DNA from: Blepharisma stoltei
Lineage: Eukaryota; Ciliophora; Heterotrichea; Heterotrichida; Blepharismidae
Assembly: GCA_914767885.1 (NCBI GenBank)
Contig: CAJZBQ010000062.1
Coordinates: forward strand, 496,001-560,000
Direction of reading: 5' to 3'
Length of the DNA stretch: 64,000 nucleotides
Made by a program: the position numbers and the translations under genes. This document shows positions 1 through 8,684 of the stretch, in pieces. The notes under the pieces were generated by a model. That model searched no databases and was not told where the DNA came from. It worked only from the letters and a program-made list of their open reading frames with translations. Position 1 is the first letter of the stretch, and each line of letters starts with the position of its first letter.

Positions 1-173
1 AAATTAAATTAATATTTTGCCTTCCAATTTTTGCAAATTAGGGATTTTTTTTAAAATTTCGAGAAAAAAAAATTTCTATAAAATTTATATATATATTTTT
101 TTTTTAAAAAAAAAATTAACCACCCTCCATGTGAGTGAACAAAATTTTTTTGTTCACTCACGGAAGGGGGGAG
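1..173. mobile_element. Right end of an AT-rich MITE-type IES (left end off window)
   Basis: The segment is AT-rich and ends with an inverted pair of the GTGAGTGAACAAAA motif (about 130-165) and a GGGGGGAGTAA terminus. The same structure bounds the complete elements at 4271-4635, 4887-5236 and 22308-22688. The TA at 174-175 is the probable excision boundary. Confidence 0.75.
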
Positions 174-228
174 TAAGTTAGATTTATTAGAGTTAATTAA
201 AGTGTTGCTGAAGAAGATATGCGAATAG
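174..228 (+). CDS. Possible C-terminal tail of a gene running in from the left
   Basis: Directly after the IES terminus one frame reads KLDLLELIKVLLKKICE and stops at TAG. It looks like an amphipathic C-terminus continued from an exon on the far side of the IES. No family can be assigned from 17 residues. It could also be chance coding-like sequence. Confidence 0.25.
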
Positions 229-752
229 AGAGCATTGGTGAATCATATAAGAATTTTCTGAATTCACTTAATAGATAATTATGGAAAGCCTACCATTCTA
301 GAACTACTTAAAACCCTTCTGAGGGAATTATTAGGTATTTTTGATTTTTTACTTGGATATGCTGTGTAAATAAATTTTATGTGCTTGCTTTTCTCGGTAC
401 ATCCTATTTGATTGAAATGTTTAGATATTGTCGCAATTGCTTGGAATTTTTGCCAAAATTTTTTGATAGTGAATATTATCTCTTAAATTTAACATTTTTG
501 GCAGACCAATATCACACTGTCAAAATATTTCGATTAGATCTTCCCGATTAAATAGTATGTAGCATAATTTTCTCTCATCTATTAGCGTTTTATTATAATA
601 TCCTACTGGCTAGCCGTTTTCCTATTTACTACATTAATATCGGACAACTAGAGCATGAGAAATATCTATATTCTCTATAAAATTGGTATATATGATTTCT
701 GTGCTAATTGAATGTTGATTTCAGTTCATGAAAAATTATACATATAATTTCT
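229..752. other. AT-rich intergenic region
   Basis: No frame shows a sustained coding pattern and no RNA gene or complete inverted-repeat element was seen. It presumably holds the promoter of the gene starting at 753. Confidence 0.5.
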
Positions 753-1448
753 ATGGAGCAAAACTATAGCTTTTTCCCAGTTTCATTCTCTCCAACCTCC
801 TCCTATAAAAACAAGACTTCTATGTGCAGGTCATGAATTAATAGATTTTATTTCTCAAAGACAGCTCGAATCTTTTTTACTCTCCAAATTTTGCTGTGCT
901 TGTTTAGCATGATATGAGTACTCGTACACTTTGGATCGTTTCCCAGTAACTTATAATTAGAGGAATCATGATTTATGGTGATAGAAGTTGCAATCGGCTG
1001 CACGATTATAGCAGAGGTTTGCATCAGAATGTATTTATTAGGGCCCAAGAAATTTTTCACGGAGTGTAGCAATGTATGTGACGTTGTGCTATCAATGCTA
1101 TGTATGACAGAAATTATTTTAGCATTTACTTCTCGATCTCTGCTGGATGATGTAGAAGGAGTTATTGGGATAATGGTTCTTGTGCTTAGGAATATTATTC
1201 TCCTATGGAGAGTTATTATGGTCATCAACAGGCAGAGAAGGACCCGCGTTCACAGTGTCCATTTAGAAGTAATTAGCAATGCTGAAGAAGACGCAAAAAC
1301 TAACAAAATGCAAGAGAACCTCATTCTTAATAAAGAGTCAATCCAGTATATATACAGACCCAAGCTAGAAGAGCTTAAAGAGGAAGATGAGGATAACGAA
1401 AGCAGTCTGAAATCTGGGTCAATTTGGGAAGGGAGGTTTGGCAAGTAA
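753..1448 (+). CDS. Voltage-sensor-like integral membrane protein
   Basis: Encodes 226 aa after removal of one 15-nt intron (946-960) and reading TGA as Trp. Hydrophobic stretches resemble S1-S4 of a voltage-sensor domain: a first helix around residues 42-60, a second ending EVCIRMYLLGPKKFF, a third (SNVCDVVLSMLC, like the usual WNxxD S3), and a fourth with spaced arginines (VLRNIILLWRVIMVINRQRR). A charged cytosolic tail follows, with no pore helix or second repeat. It may be a Hv1/TPTE-like sensor or a channel accessory protein; ion conduction cannot be inferred. The ATG at 753 opens a frame through the intron; the later in-frame ATG at 975 lacks the first helix. The arginine pattern is sparse, so the family call is tentative. 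Confidence 0.7.
946..960 (+). other. 15-nt intron
   Basis: GTAACTTATAATTAG. Removing it joins ...FP to KESW in frame and bypasses an in-frame TAA. The size and the GT...TAG ends match heterotrich introns. Confidence 0.85.
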
Positions 1449-1500
1449 ATTTTCATAAAAATAATCTGTACCCATAATAAAAAATCAATAGATTTTACAG

Positions 1501-2346
1501 ATGGACAGCTCTCTAATATCTATGCTACAAAGAAGAGTCGATAAAGCAATCATCGATGTTATCTTTGAAATCCCGCACGCAGCTTATTATTTATTTGACG
1601 AGCCTGAAAAAGTGTGAAAGAAAGGCGATATCGAAGGCCCATTGCTGCTTGTCAAACGTAGCCAAGAACCGTATTTCTATATAACCATCTTAAATAAGCA
1701 GACTCTTTCGAATTTCCACCAGCCGGTATCTATGGAGGCACAATTTGACAAAAAAATGCCACAGTTGCTGTATATTCGTGATAGGAATAAGGGAGTCTAT
1801 GGAATTTGGTCTCCTTCTGCTGAACTACTTGACCAACTTTTGAATAAGCTGGGGGAAATACAACATATAGACTCACAATCGCGCATGCTGAAAAGTTTGC
1901 TTGATATTGGAGGAGAAAGTCAGCTCATTGTAAATTCTAGATCTCCTGACTCAATTTCAGAACCAAAACAGCAAGAATTTAGAGAATCAAAGCAGCAAGA
2001 ATATAGAGAGACGAAACAGCAAGAGTATAGAGAAGCAAAACAACAAGAATACAGAGAGCAAAAACAGCCAGAATACAGAGAACAAAAGCAGCCAGAATAC
2101 AGAGAACAAAAGCAGCCAGAATTTAGAGAATCTAAGCAACAAGAGTTTAAACCTGCAAATATTATGAAGCAGTCTGAAGAAAATATTTTAAAGCCTGAGT
2201 TCTTTCAAAAAGGAATACAATTTGAAGATGAGGAAACTTCAAGTCTAGGAAGAGAGAAGCTAAAAGAAGCGATTGTAGCCTTGGCTAATTCTGATGAGTT
2301 TTTAGATCTAGTTTTGCAAGCACTAAGATCAAAGGGATTTAATTAA
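1501..2346 (+). CDS. DCP1-like mRNA decapping activator with EVH1 domain
   Basis: 281 aa with one in-frame TGA (1615) read as Trp. The N-terminal ~120 residues match the DCP1 EVH1-type fold: VKRSQEPYFYITILNKQTL, then a LLYIRDRNKGVYGIWSP strand like the conserved YGIWF region. DCP1 activates the DCP2 decapping enzyme in cytoplasmic P-bodies. Residues ~155-215 are a tandem series of seven or eight 8-residue units of the type EQKQPEYR or ESKQQEFR, very Gln/Glu/Arg rich. The C-terminus (EAIVALANSDEFLDLVLQAL) is a short helical segment that could be a trimerisation-like helix. The start at 1501 is the first ATG after the previous gene and keeps the whole EVH1 domain. Confidence 0.8.
1968..2150 (+). 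repeat. Short tandem coding repeat (24-nt units)
   Basis: Seven to eight imperfect 24-nt units encode [E/R]xKQ(Q/P)E(Y/F)R inside the DCP1-like gene. The unit length is a multiple of three, so changes in copy number keep the frame. Confidence 0.85.
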
Positions 2347-2537
2347 CAAAATGCCTAAACAAATTTATATTGTCTTTAGCTTAATATTAAAAAATCTTTA
2401 AATATTATAAGATTCAGACTTTTTGAGTAAAAATGTTAAAAAGAAGTGCAAGCTCCACAAGACTTGCCTTTGGGCTTCGTTCTATCAGTCGAGTCTTTTC
2501 TCTGCACTGCGGTTTTTTTCTTTTTGCTATGTAAAAT

Positions 2538-4795
2538 TTACAGTGCATTCAGAATTTCTTTTTCAATCTGCTCAAGAACTTCTTCTAATTTATCTTTATC
2601 ACTAATAACGATCCCCAGCTCGTTCTCGACATTATTAATCTGAATATACATTACATGGTCATAAACAAGCCTTGTTACATCATCAGAATTTTTCAGTTTA
2701 TTTTCATATATTTCTGTTTCATATTTCTTCTGGTTCTTGCGAAGGGTTTTTATTTCATTTTCATAGTTCTCAATTGTATCTTGGAACAGCCTTGCAAATG
2801 CTGAGTGTTGGTTTTTTCTAGAAAACTCACTAATTGCAGAGAATTTTCCAGGCCCTTTCGATAATTTCTCATATTGTTTCATTGCATTTGCCCAATCGTC
2901 ATCTAAGGACTCAAATCGATTGGTGTATTTTCCTTGATCTAGATTAATGATAATTTCTTTGAACAGCTTTTCAATCAGAGATAAATTGTAAGCCTCAGAA
3001 GCTGCAAGGTTTGCTTTTTGTGTGAAGTTGATATCGTCTTGATAATACAGCTCGAAATCTTCTCTACATTCTTCTTCAAGCCCTTCATCTCTTAGTGAGA
3101 CATCTCTGAAGAGTGCTAGAGCTCTATCTTTCGAAGTCTGAAGTTTCATGAGGAGATCTCCTGTTTCGTATGGCATTTCTTGGATTTCAACATTTCTTCC
3201 CTTGGTGTATTTCTTTTTAATATCCTCCAATAAATCTTCATACTGGTTTTTCATAACTTGACTCCAAGTGCTGTTTATATTGGGAACAACACCATCATTA
3301 ATAGCCTTTACAAATTCATTTAGCAAGCCTAAGAGATTTCTTCCACTCATATCAAGCCCATCAAACTTTTTACTTGGACATTGTTGCAAGACTGAATACT
3401 GCAGCCTTTCAAAGCCTTTTTTGAACTTTGGTCTCAGAGTGTTGAGATCATGCTCATTAAGCAGCTCAAGCTGTCTTTCTTGATCAATCGGCCTAGGCAG
3501 TGTAATGCAGTCTCTTTCTCTAAAAAGATCCAATATTTCCTGTCTGATTTTCCCATATTTTTCAGGATTTCTCCCATAGCTGCTTTTCATATTCAGGATA
3601 TTTTCCATATATTGTTTTGAAGAAATTGGGTTATCCTCTTCGTCTACCAAGCTTAAATGGAAATCTCTTAAAAGCCACACAAACTTAGGCGCCAAGGCAG
3701 CTAGTCTCTGTTTAGCGTCTTCATCAGTGTCATAAGCTGAAACTTTGGTGGATATCATCTCAGATAAGCTTGTGGCTAGACTTAATTGGTTTACAGCTTG
3801 CTCATCAATTACCCCTTTTGAGTTATAAATAAAAACAGATGATAAAAGAATCAGCACTGCAAACATTTTCGCATCATGAGTCGCAGATTTTTCAACACTT
3901 TTGCAGCCTTCAGAATCCAAAAAAATTATGCACATATCAGATGTCTGTATGGGCTCTCCCCAGATCCATATTCCTTGAGTGCAAGCCTGGACTTTGCTTC
4001 CTACTGCAAATCCAGATCCTGTGCCATTAGAAAGTAAATTTAATATAAAGCTTTTCCCACCTCTTGTTGGACCTCCTATAGAGACAACTCCCATTTTTCC
4101 TTTTAATGATTTCAAGAATTTCGCACCTTTTTTGCAGACTTCGAATCTTCCGTCTTCGTTGACTTTTACAAGCTGTATTGGACCTCCTTGGGTTTTTGTT
4201 TCTGATATGGAATGCTCTTCATTGCTTTCGCTGTCTATTTCATCTAAGCTTTGCTCTCTTGATATCTTTTTAACTCCCCCCATCCTTGAGCGAACAAAAT
4301 AATTTTGTTCGCTCGCAGAGGAGGATTAATTTTTTTTAAAAATTTACACATAAAATTTATAGTAAATATTTTTTCGAAATTTAAATAAATCCAATTCGCA
4401 AAAATTGTAAAGGGATATATTATCAAATTTGCAGAATTTATGTTTTAAAATGCAATTTGTTTAAAATAAACAGAGTTAGCTCGAGATTTCATTATACTAA
4501 TAATCACTTATATATCAATTTTTTTTCATAAAAATTTTTTTATATCAAAAAAATTTTTGTTTGCTCTGGTGGGTAGATTGTTGGGCAAAAAATGGGATTT
4601 TTTCCAATGGCTTTGTTCGCTCACGGAGGAGGGAGTAAGAACTTTGTCGTATAAGTTTTTGACAGAAAACTCTGAGTCTCTGATAGGATCTTCAAGACGG
4701 TCAACAAATGGGTCTTCCTCTTCTGATGATGATAAAACAGGAGGCCATGGCTCTTGAATTGGGACTGTATAAGGTTCTTGCTCGCTCTCAGACAT
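2538..4795 (-). CDS. GBP/atlastin-type dynamin-superfamily GTPase, split by an IES
   Basis: 630 aa after removal of the IES at 4271-4635. The 5' segment starting at the ATG at 4795 encodes a 53-aa acidic N-terminus (MSESEQEPYTVP...). The join restores ...YDKVL-KKISREQS... in frame. The GTPase has a P-loop GGPTRGGKSF (~residue 120), switch/G3 LDSEGC (~170) and the GBP-style G4 region around LLRDFHL. The C-terminal ~250 residues are helical and charged, as in GBP stalks. No C-terminal membrane anchor or CaaX motif is seen, so a guanylate-binding-like protein fits better than a canonical atlastin. An ATG at 4283 lies inside the IES and is not the real start. Confidence 0.9.
4271..4635. mobile_element. 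MITE-type IES inside the GBP-like gene (365 bp)
   Basis: TA-bounded (TAACTCCCC...GGGAGTAA). The left end has head-to-head copies of the GAGCGAACAAAA motif. The right end has two tandem copies about 65 nt apart. The interior is AT-rich. Excision leaving one TAA restores the reading frame exactly, which is strong evidence for a real IES. Confidence 0.95.
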
Positions 4796-4886
4796 GATGC
4801 TAGTATAAAATTAGAAATTTTAAGAAAAACAGCTATATTTTCACTGCTCTGATGGGAGACAATTTTTTTAATCAAAATAGCTTCAT

Positions 4887-5236
4887 TTACTCCCCTCTGT
4901 GAACGAAAAAAAAATTTTGTTCGCTCACGGAGGGGATTAAATTTTGTTTTTTAAAAAATTTACATATAAATTTTAAAGTAATATTTTTTTCTTTTCAAAA
5001 TTTAAAATAATTCCAATTTGTCAGAATTTAGAAGCAAAAATTAATTTTAATTTGCGAAATTTATATTTTAAAATGCAAGCTGTTTAAAATTAATCAGAAT
5101 TAGCTAGAGATTTCGTTATAATAAGTTTATATATCAAAATTTTTTTCATAAAAAATTTTTGTCGCTAAAGAGGATGGGCTTTTAGGCAAAAAATAGGGAT
5201 TTTTCTAATAGTCTTGTTCGCTCACGGAGGGGGGAG
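4887..5236. mobile_element. MITE-type IES, intergenic (350 bp)
   Basis: Same family and orientation as 4271-4635: a TTACTCCCC start, the paired TTCGCTCACGGAGGGG motif near the left end, and CTCACGGAGGGGGGAGTTA at the right end. It lies between the divergent GBP-like and cyclophilin genes. Confidence 0.9.
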
Positions 5237-5277
5237 TTAGATATTGAATAATTACACAATTAATTTATAAAAATAGA

Positions 5278-5844
5278 ATGTTTTGGCCTATTTTGATTAA
5301 TCTTTTAGGATTAGCATTCTCAAGGATTCATCATACTGAGATAACGAGCCGAGTATATTTTGACATTTCTCTTGGCGGTGAGCCAACTGGGCGAATTGTA
5401 TTTGGACTATATGCTAAAGTAGCACCTAAAGCTGCAGAGAATTTTCGTGCCCTTTGCACAGGAGAAAACGGAGAGAACTCTGATGGTGTAAGACTTCACT
5501 ATAAGGGCACATCATTCAATAAGATCGTGAAAAAAAGACTAATTCAAGGAGGGGATATTGATGGGCATGGAGGTGTAAGCATTTATGGCAAAAGTTTTCC
5601 AGCAGAAGAATTTAAGCTCAGCCATTCCGCCCCTGGTATACTATCAATGGTAAATGATGGTTCCAACACACATGGATCTCAATTTTTCATCACTACTCGA
5701 GGAGTGCCTTCATTTGATGGGAAGAATCTTGTTTTTGGCGAAGTAATCGATGGATTTGATGTAGTGAAGAAAATAGAAGAGTATGGGTCGAAGCCTGAAA
5801 ATGAGCTATCATCAATAAAGATCACAGACTCAGGAGAACTTTAA
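5278..5844 (+). CDS. Cyclophilin-type peptidyl-prolyl isomerase, secretory
   Basis: 188 aa. Residues 1-15 are a hydrophobic signal peptide (MFWPILINLLGLAFS), followed by a complete cyclophilin domain (VYFDISLGGEPTGRIVFGLY, NFRALCTGE, HGSQFFIT, LVFGEVIDG). It should act in the ER or secretory path. Key sites differ from the classical enzyme: the FHR motif carrying the catalytic Arg reads FNK, and the cyclosporin-contact Trp (normally in WLDGKHVVFG) is Phe in SFDGKNLVFG. Isomerase activity and drug binding may be weak. No intron or IES lies inside. Confidence 0.93.
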   Translation: MFWPILINLLGLAFSRIHHTEITSRVYFDISLGGEPTGRIVFGLYAKVAPKAAENFRALCTGENGENSDGVRLHYKGTSFNKIVKKRLIQGGDIDGHGGVSIYGKSFPAEEFKLSHSAPGILSMVNDGSNTHGSQFFITTRGVPSFDGKNLVFGEVIDGFDVVKKIEEYGSKPENELSSIKITDSGEL

Positions 5845-5999
5845 AATAAGTTATTAAAATGGCTTCCATATCAAGGCTGGAGTAAAATATAATAATGAAT
5901 AATTTTATAAAAGCAGCTGATTTTTGAATCTAGTTAATGATTTTGGATTTTTGCAAAGCAAGAAATTCTTTAAAAGGATAAATTGAAAAATGCAAAAAC

Positions 6000-6079
6000 G
6001 ACATCAGCAGGATTCGAACCTGCGCGGGAAATCCCAATAGATTTCTAGTCTATCGCCTTAACCACTCGGCCATGATGTC
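6000..6079 (-). tRNA. tRNA-Ser (anticodon AGA)
   Basis: The minus strand folds as a class II tRNA: acceptor stem GACATCA/TGATGTC, D arm with TGGCCGAGTGG, anticodon loop CTAGAAA giving AGA, a variable arm, and a T arm with GGTTCGAATCC (box B). About 80 nt, no intron, CCA not encoded. It reads UCU/UCC serine codons. Confidence 0.95.
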
Positions 6080-6257
6080 AGCTGATTTATCATACCTTCC
6101 TCGATTTATAAAGGACAGCAATATTAAAATTCAACAATATCTAAAGATAATTTTTGGAGGATATTTAGATTAGATTTATTATAAAAGATAAATCCTTTTA
6201 AAAATAATTCGCTGTTGACACTGAATAATATGGACATTCAGTGCAGCGTTAAATGGA

Positions 6258-6484
6258 TATAGAAAAAGCCTGAGGATGGCGCTATTTGCGCCATCTTAGG
6301 GTAACTGAAAATCGGCTCCACACGGGAACGATTTTCCAAATGTGGAGCCATTTTTCCACACGTGAGAATCCTGACTTCCACGTGTGAAAAAATCGCTCCA
6401 ACGTGGAAAATCGTTCCCGTGTGGAGCCAATTTTCCGTATTACCAGAGAATGGCGCAAATAGCGCCATTCTCTGGCAATTATAT
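6258..6484. repeat. GC-rich palindromic IES-like element, intergenic
   Basis: A long imperfect palindrome of about 225 bp. Both ends carry the self-complementary block GATGGCGCTATTTGCGCCAT. The inner arms carry CTCCACACGGGAACGATTTTCC and its complement. TA/TATA flanks lie on both sides. Related to the elements at 21360-21592, 21675-21866 and 55076-55302. Confidence 0.8.
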
Positions 6485-6499
6485 TATATATAAAAATAA

Positions 6500-7333
6500 A
6501 TGTTGTCGAGGATCCTGAGAAACTTTGCTACCGAAAGAGTTGCATATAAACCAAAATACTTCAGCCAAGATCAAATAGACTTCTATAACAGAGAAGGCTT
6601 CGTTGTAGCTAAGCAAGTCCTACCAAGATCTATCACCGACAACCTACAAAAGTGGGCGAAAGAAATGGAGGATCTCCCAGAGACTCCAGGGAAGTGGATG
6701 AAATACTTCGAAGTTACTAAAGGACAGAGACTTTTATGTCGTGTCGAGAACTTCCTTCCATTTTTCCCTGAACTCAGAGAGATCTCCTACGGGATGGTTA
6801 CCGATATGAGTTCTGACTTGTTTGGAGAACAAGCTGTCATCTATAAAGAAAAAATTAACTTCAAGTTCCCACAAGGAAGCGGCTTCGCTGCTCACCAAGA
6901 TCAGCCAGCCTTTGTAAGCTTCGGTTGCAAGAAACTGTTGACCGTCTTACTTCCAATTGACGCCAACACCAGACAATCAGGAGGTCTTGATTTCGTTCGC
7001 CAACATCATATCCCGGCCGAAATTCTTCCTCAAAACTCCGACGGCTCACTCCGCACAGACATTGAGGCCAAGCTTAACTGGATTCCTCTTGATGCCCATG
7101 GTGGTGACTTGGTCTTTTTTGACAGCTATGCTCCACACAGAAGTGATGTGAACACATCCGCATCTACAAGAAGAAACTTGTATCTTACTTATAACCCTCT
7201 ATCACATGGGTCTTGGAGAGACAAGTATTATGAGGAAAAGAGAAGAGTCTTCCCTCCAGAGTGTGAAAGGGACCCTACTAAAGACTACAGTGAAGGTGCT
7301 AAAGTTTTCAATGTGGCAAACCCTATTAAGTAA
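6500..7333 (+). CDS. Phytanoyl-CoA dioxygenase (PhyH) family Fe(II)/2-oxoglutarate oxygenase
   Basis: 277 aa. The first ~15 residues (MLSRILRNFATERVAYK) look like a mitochondrial presequence. The PhyH fold is seen in FYNREGFVVAKQVL, the iron-binding HxD motif in GFAAHQDQPA (~residue 131), the second His in DSYAPHRSDVN (~217), and an Arg ten residues further on for 2-oxoglutarate. The substrate is unknown: the family covers phytanoyl-CoA, ectoine and other small molecules. It is a complete ORF just right of the palindromic element, so the promoter must lie in or next to that element. Confidence 0.88.
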   Translation: MLSRILRNFATERVAYKPKYFSQDQIDFYNREGFVVAKQVLPRSITDNLQKWAKEMEDLPETPGKWMKYFEVTKGQRLLCRVENFLPFFPELREISYGMVTDMSSDLFGEQAVIYKEKINFKFPQGSGFAAHQDQPAFVSFGCKKLLTVLLPIDANTRQSGGLDFVRQHHIPAEILPQNSDGSLRTDIEAKLNWIPLDAHGGDLVFFDSYAPHRSDVNTSASTRRNLYLTYNPLSHGSWRDKYYEEKRRVFPPECERDPTKDYSEGAKVFNVANPIK

Positions 7334-7423
7334 TAAGGTGTTTTCATTAATTGTCTTAAAATAATAGTAAAGCAAGAAAATATCTTATTTATTCATAAAT
7401 TGATTAATGCTATCTTAAATTTA

Positions 7424-8047
7424 TTATTTAAATCTTGGATTGAATTCTTGGGCATTGGGGTTCAATGAGGCTAGCCTCAAGCTGTTTGAGCTTGCTTCTG
7501 CTAAAGTTTGCTTAATTATTCCCAGTGGCTTTCTTTGAGAATTGAATACTTCAAGATAAGAGTCAATCAAATCCTTTTTAGCATCAATTCCAATACGGTT
7601 CATCTCATTCAAGTAAAATGAAGCCTGCGAAAAGTTCTTATCTTTAACTGATTGTTTTACAAGGCATGAATAATCATTTTCACTAGCCTCAATGGTTTTG
7701 CTCTTAAGTGTGGTTGAATTTTCATTGCATTCGATTTTCTTAAATTGCTTTTGCTTGTGTGAACTAATAAAATTTTCTTTATTCTTTTCTTCAAAATTCA
7801 TTACATTTCTTTCTTTTCTCTGGTGTTTAAAGATCGGCTCTCTCATGATTTGTGCTTGATTTGAGGCTGGCTTTAGCTCTTTCAATGGCTGCCAGTCATT
7901 TGGCTTTTCTGTGCATGAGCTTTGATATGTAAGAAACATTTCTCTGGTGTATATGCGCTTTTTCGATGAGTTTTTCAATGAGATGCTTCTGAGATAAGCA
8001 ATCAAAAAGAGAGAAAAGAAGAACAGATAGGTTAAGGCCTGTATCAT
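7424..8047 (-). CDS. Membrane-anchored protein with C-terminal PAM2-like motif
   Basis: 207 aa. Residues 1-25 form a single hydrophobic signal-anchor (MIQALTYLFFFSLFLIAYL). The middle is Lys/Asn/Glu-rich and probably disordered. Residues ~115-185 are helical (KDKNFSQASFYLNEMNRIG...). The C-terminus SLNPNAQEFNPRF closely fits the PAM2 consensus (LNPNAxxFxPxF) that binds the MLLE domain of poly(A)-binding protein. A role in tethering PABP or mRNPs to a membrane is inferred from the motif alone. Confidence 0.7.
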   Translation of the reverse strand: MIQALTYLFFFSLFLIAYLRSISLKNSSKKRIYTREMFLTYQSSCTEKPNDWQPLKELKPASNQAQIMREPIFKHQRKERNVMNFEEKNKENFISSHKQKQFKKIECNENSTTLKSKTIEASENDYSCLVKQSVKDKNFSQASFYLNEMNRIGIDAKKDLIDSYLEVFNSQRKPLGIIKQTLAEASSNSLRLASLNPNAQEFNPRFK

Positions 8048-8104
8048 TTTTTCAAATTTAAATATGGAAATTCATATTTAAATTTAACGTTAAATTTATA
8101 AGGG

Positions 8105-8654
8105 TTAGATTAGGATATTTAAAGTCAGGTGTAAGCCATATTGGTGACGCAGTCATCAAAGACTATCTATATGGAAGATATACCGTTTTTAGACTCCAGC
8201 CTAGAGGGTCTTTCCCTGTAAGCGGGTGCCACATCCGGCACCTTCTGTCTCCTTCTTCCCTTATTGCTTCAGTCTTGAGTGGGCAGATTATGGATTTCTT
8301 TGGTCTTACGGCGGCCGATTGGAGTAGCTTGATTCCAAATATCAATTCCTTGAAGTTTGTTGGGTGTCAAAGTGCCTTCCTTCGATAGTCATAGGAAAAA
8401 GACTGCTCCCCTTTGGACTGTCCAAATCCCCAGTTTCTCAGCAAAGGAATGCCCATGAGCCCTCGGATCCAAAGGACGTTGTTGAGCACCTCAATTTCCA
8501 ACCACAGGAAGGCGGCCAAAACCTACCCGATAACACATCTCTTGAGCCTGCACTTTATTCTTGTCTCGGAGTCCGTCCCAGTTTGCTGTGGCCATAAGGT
8601 CTAGGCTGTTGCTCCAAGAGGGCAGGTTAGCAAGTGTCGCCATTTTAGTGTATC
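8105..8654 (-). mobile_element. Retroposon copy A with 14-bp target duplication
   Basis: A 550-bp GC-richer insert flanked by identical TAAATTTATAAGGG copies at 8091-8104 and 8655-8668. Its sequence is clearly related to copy C (26757-27176). On the minus strand its 3' end shares GACTGCGTCACC...CTGACTTTAAATAT with copies B and C. Short ORFs inside are not conserved genes. The long direct target duplication indicates target-primed retrotransposition rather than a cut-and-paste TA insertion. It lies between two genes. Confidence 0.8.
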
Positions 8655-8684
8655 TAAATTTATAAGGGACTATATAATTTTTAT

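Noticed and set aside
4244-4283. ATG at 4283 as start of the GBP-like GTPase
   Set aside because: It lies inside the IES terminus. The upstream exon starting at 4795 joins in frame after excision and gives a better N-terminus.
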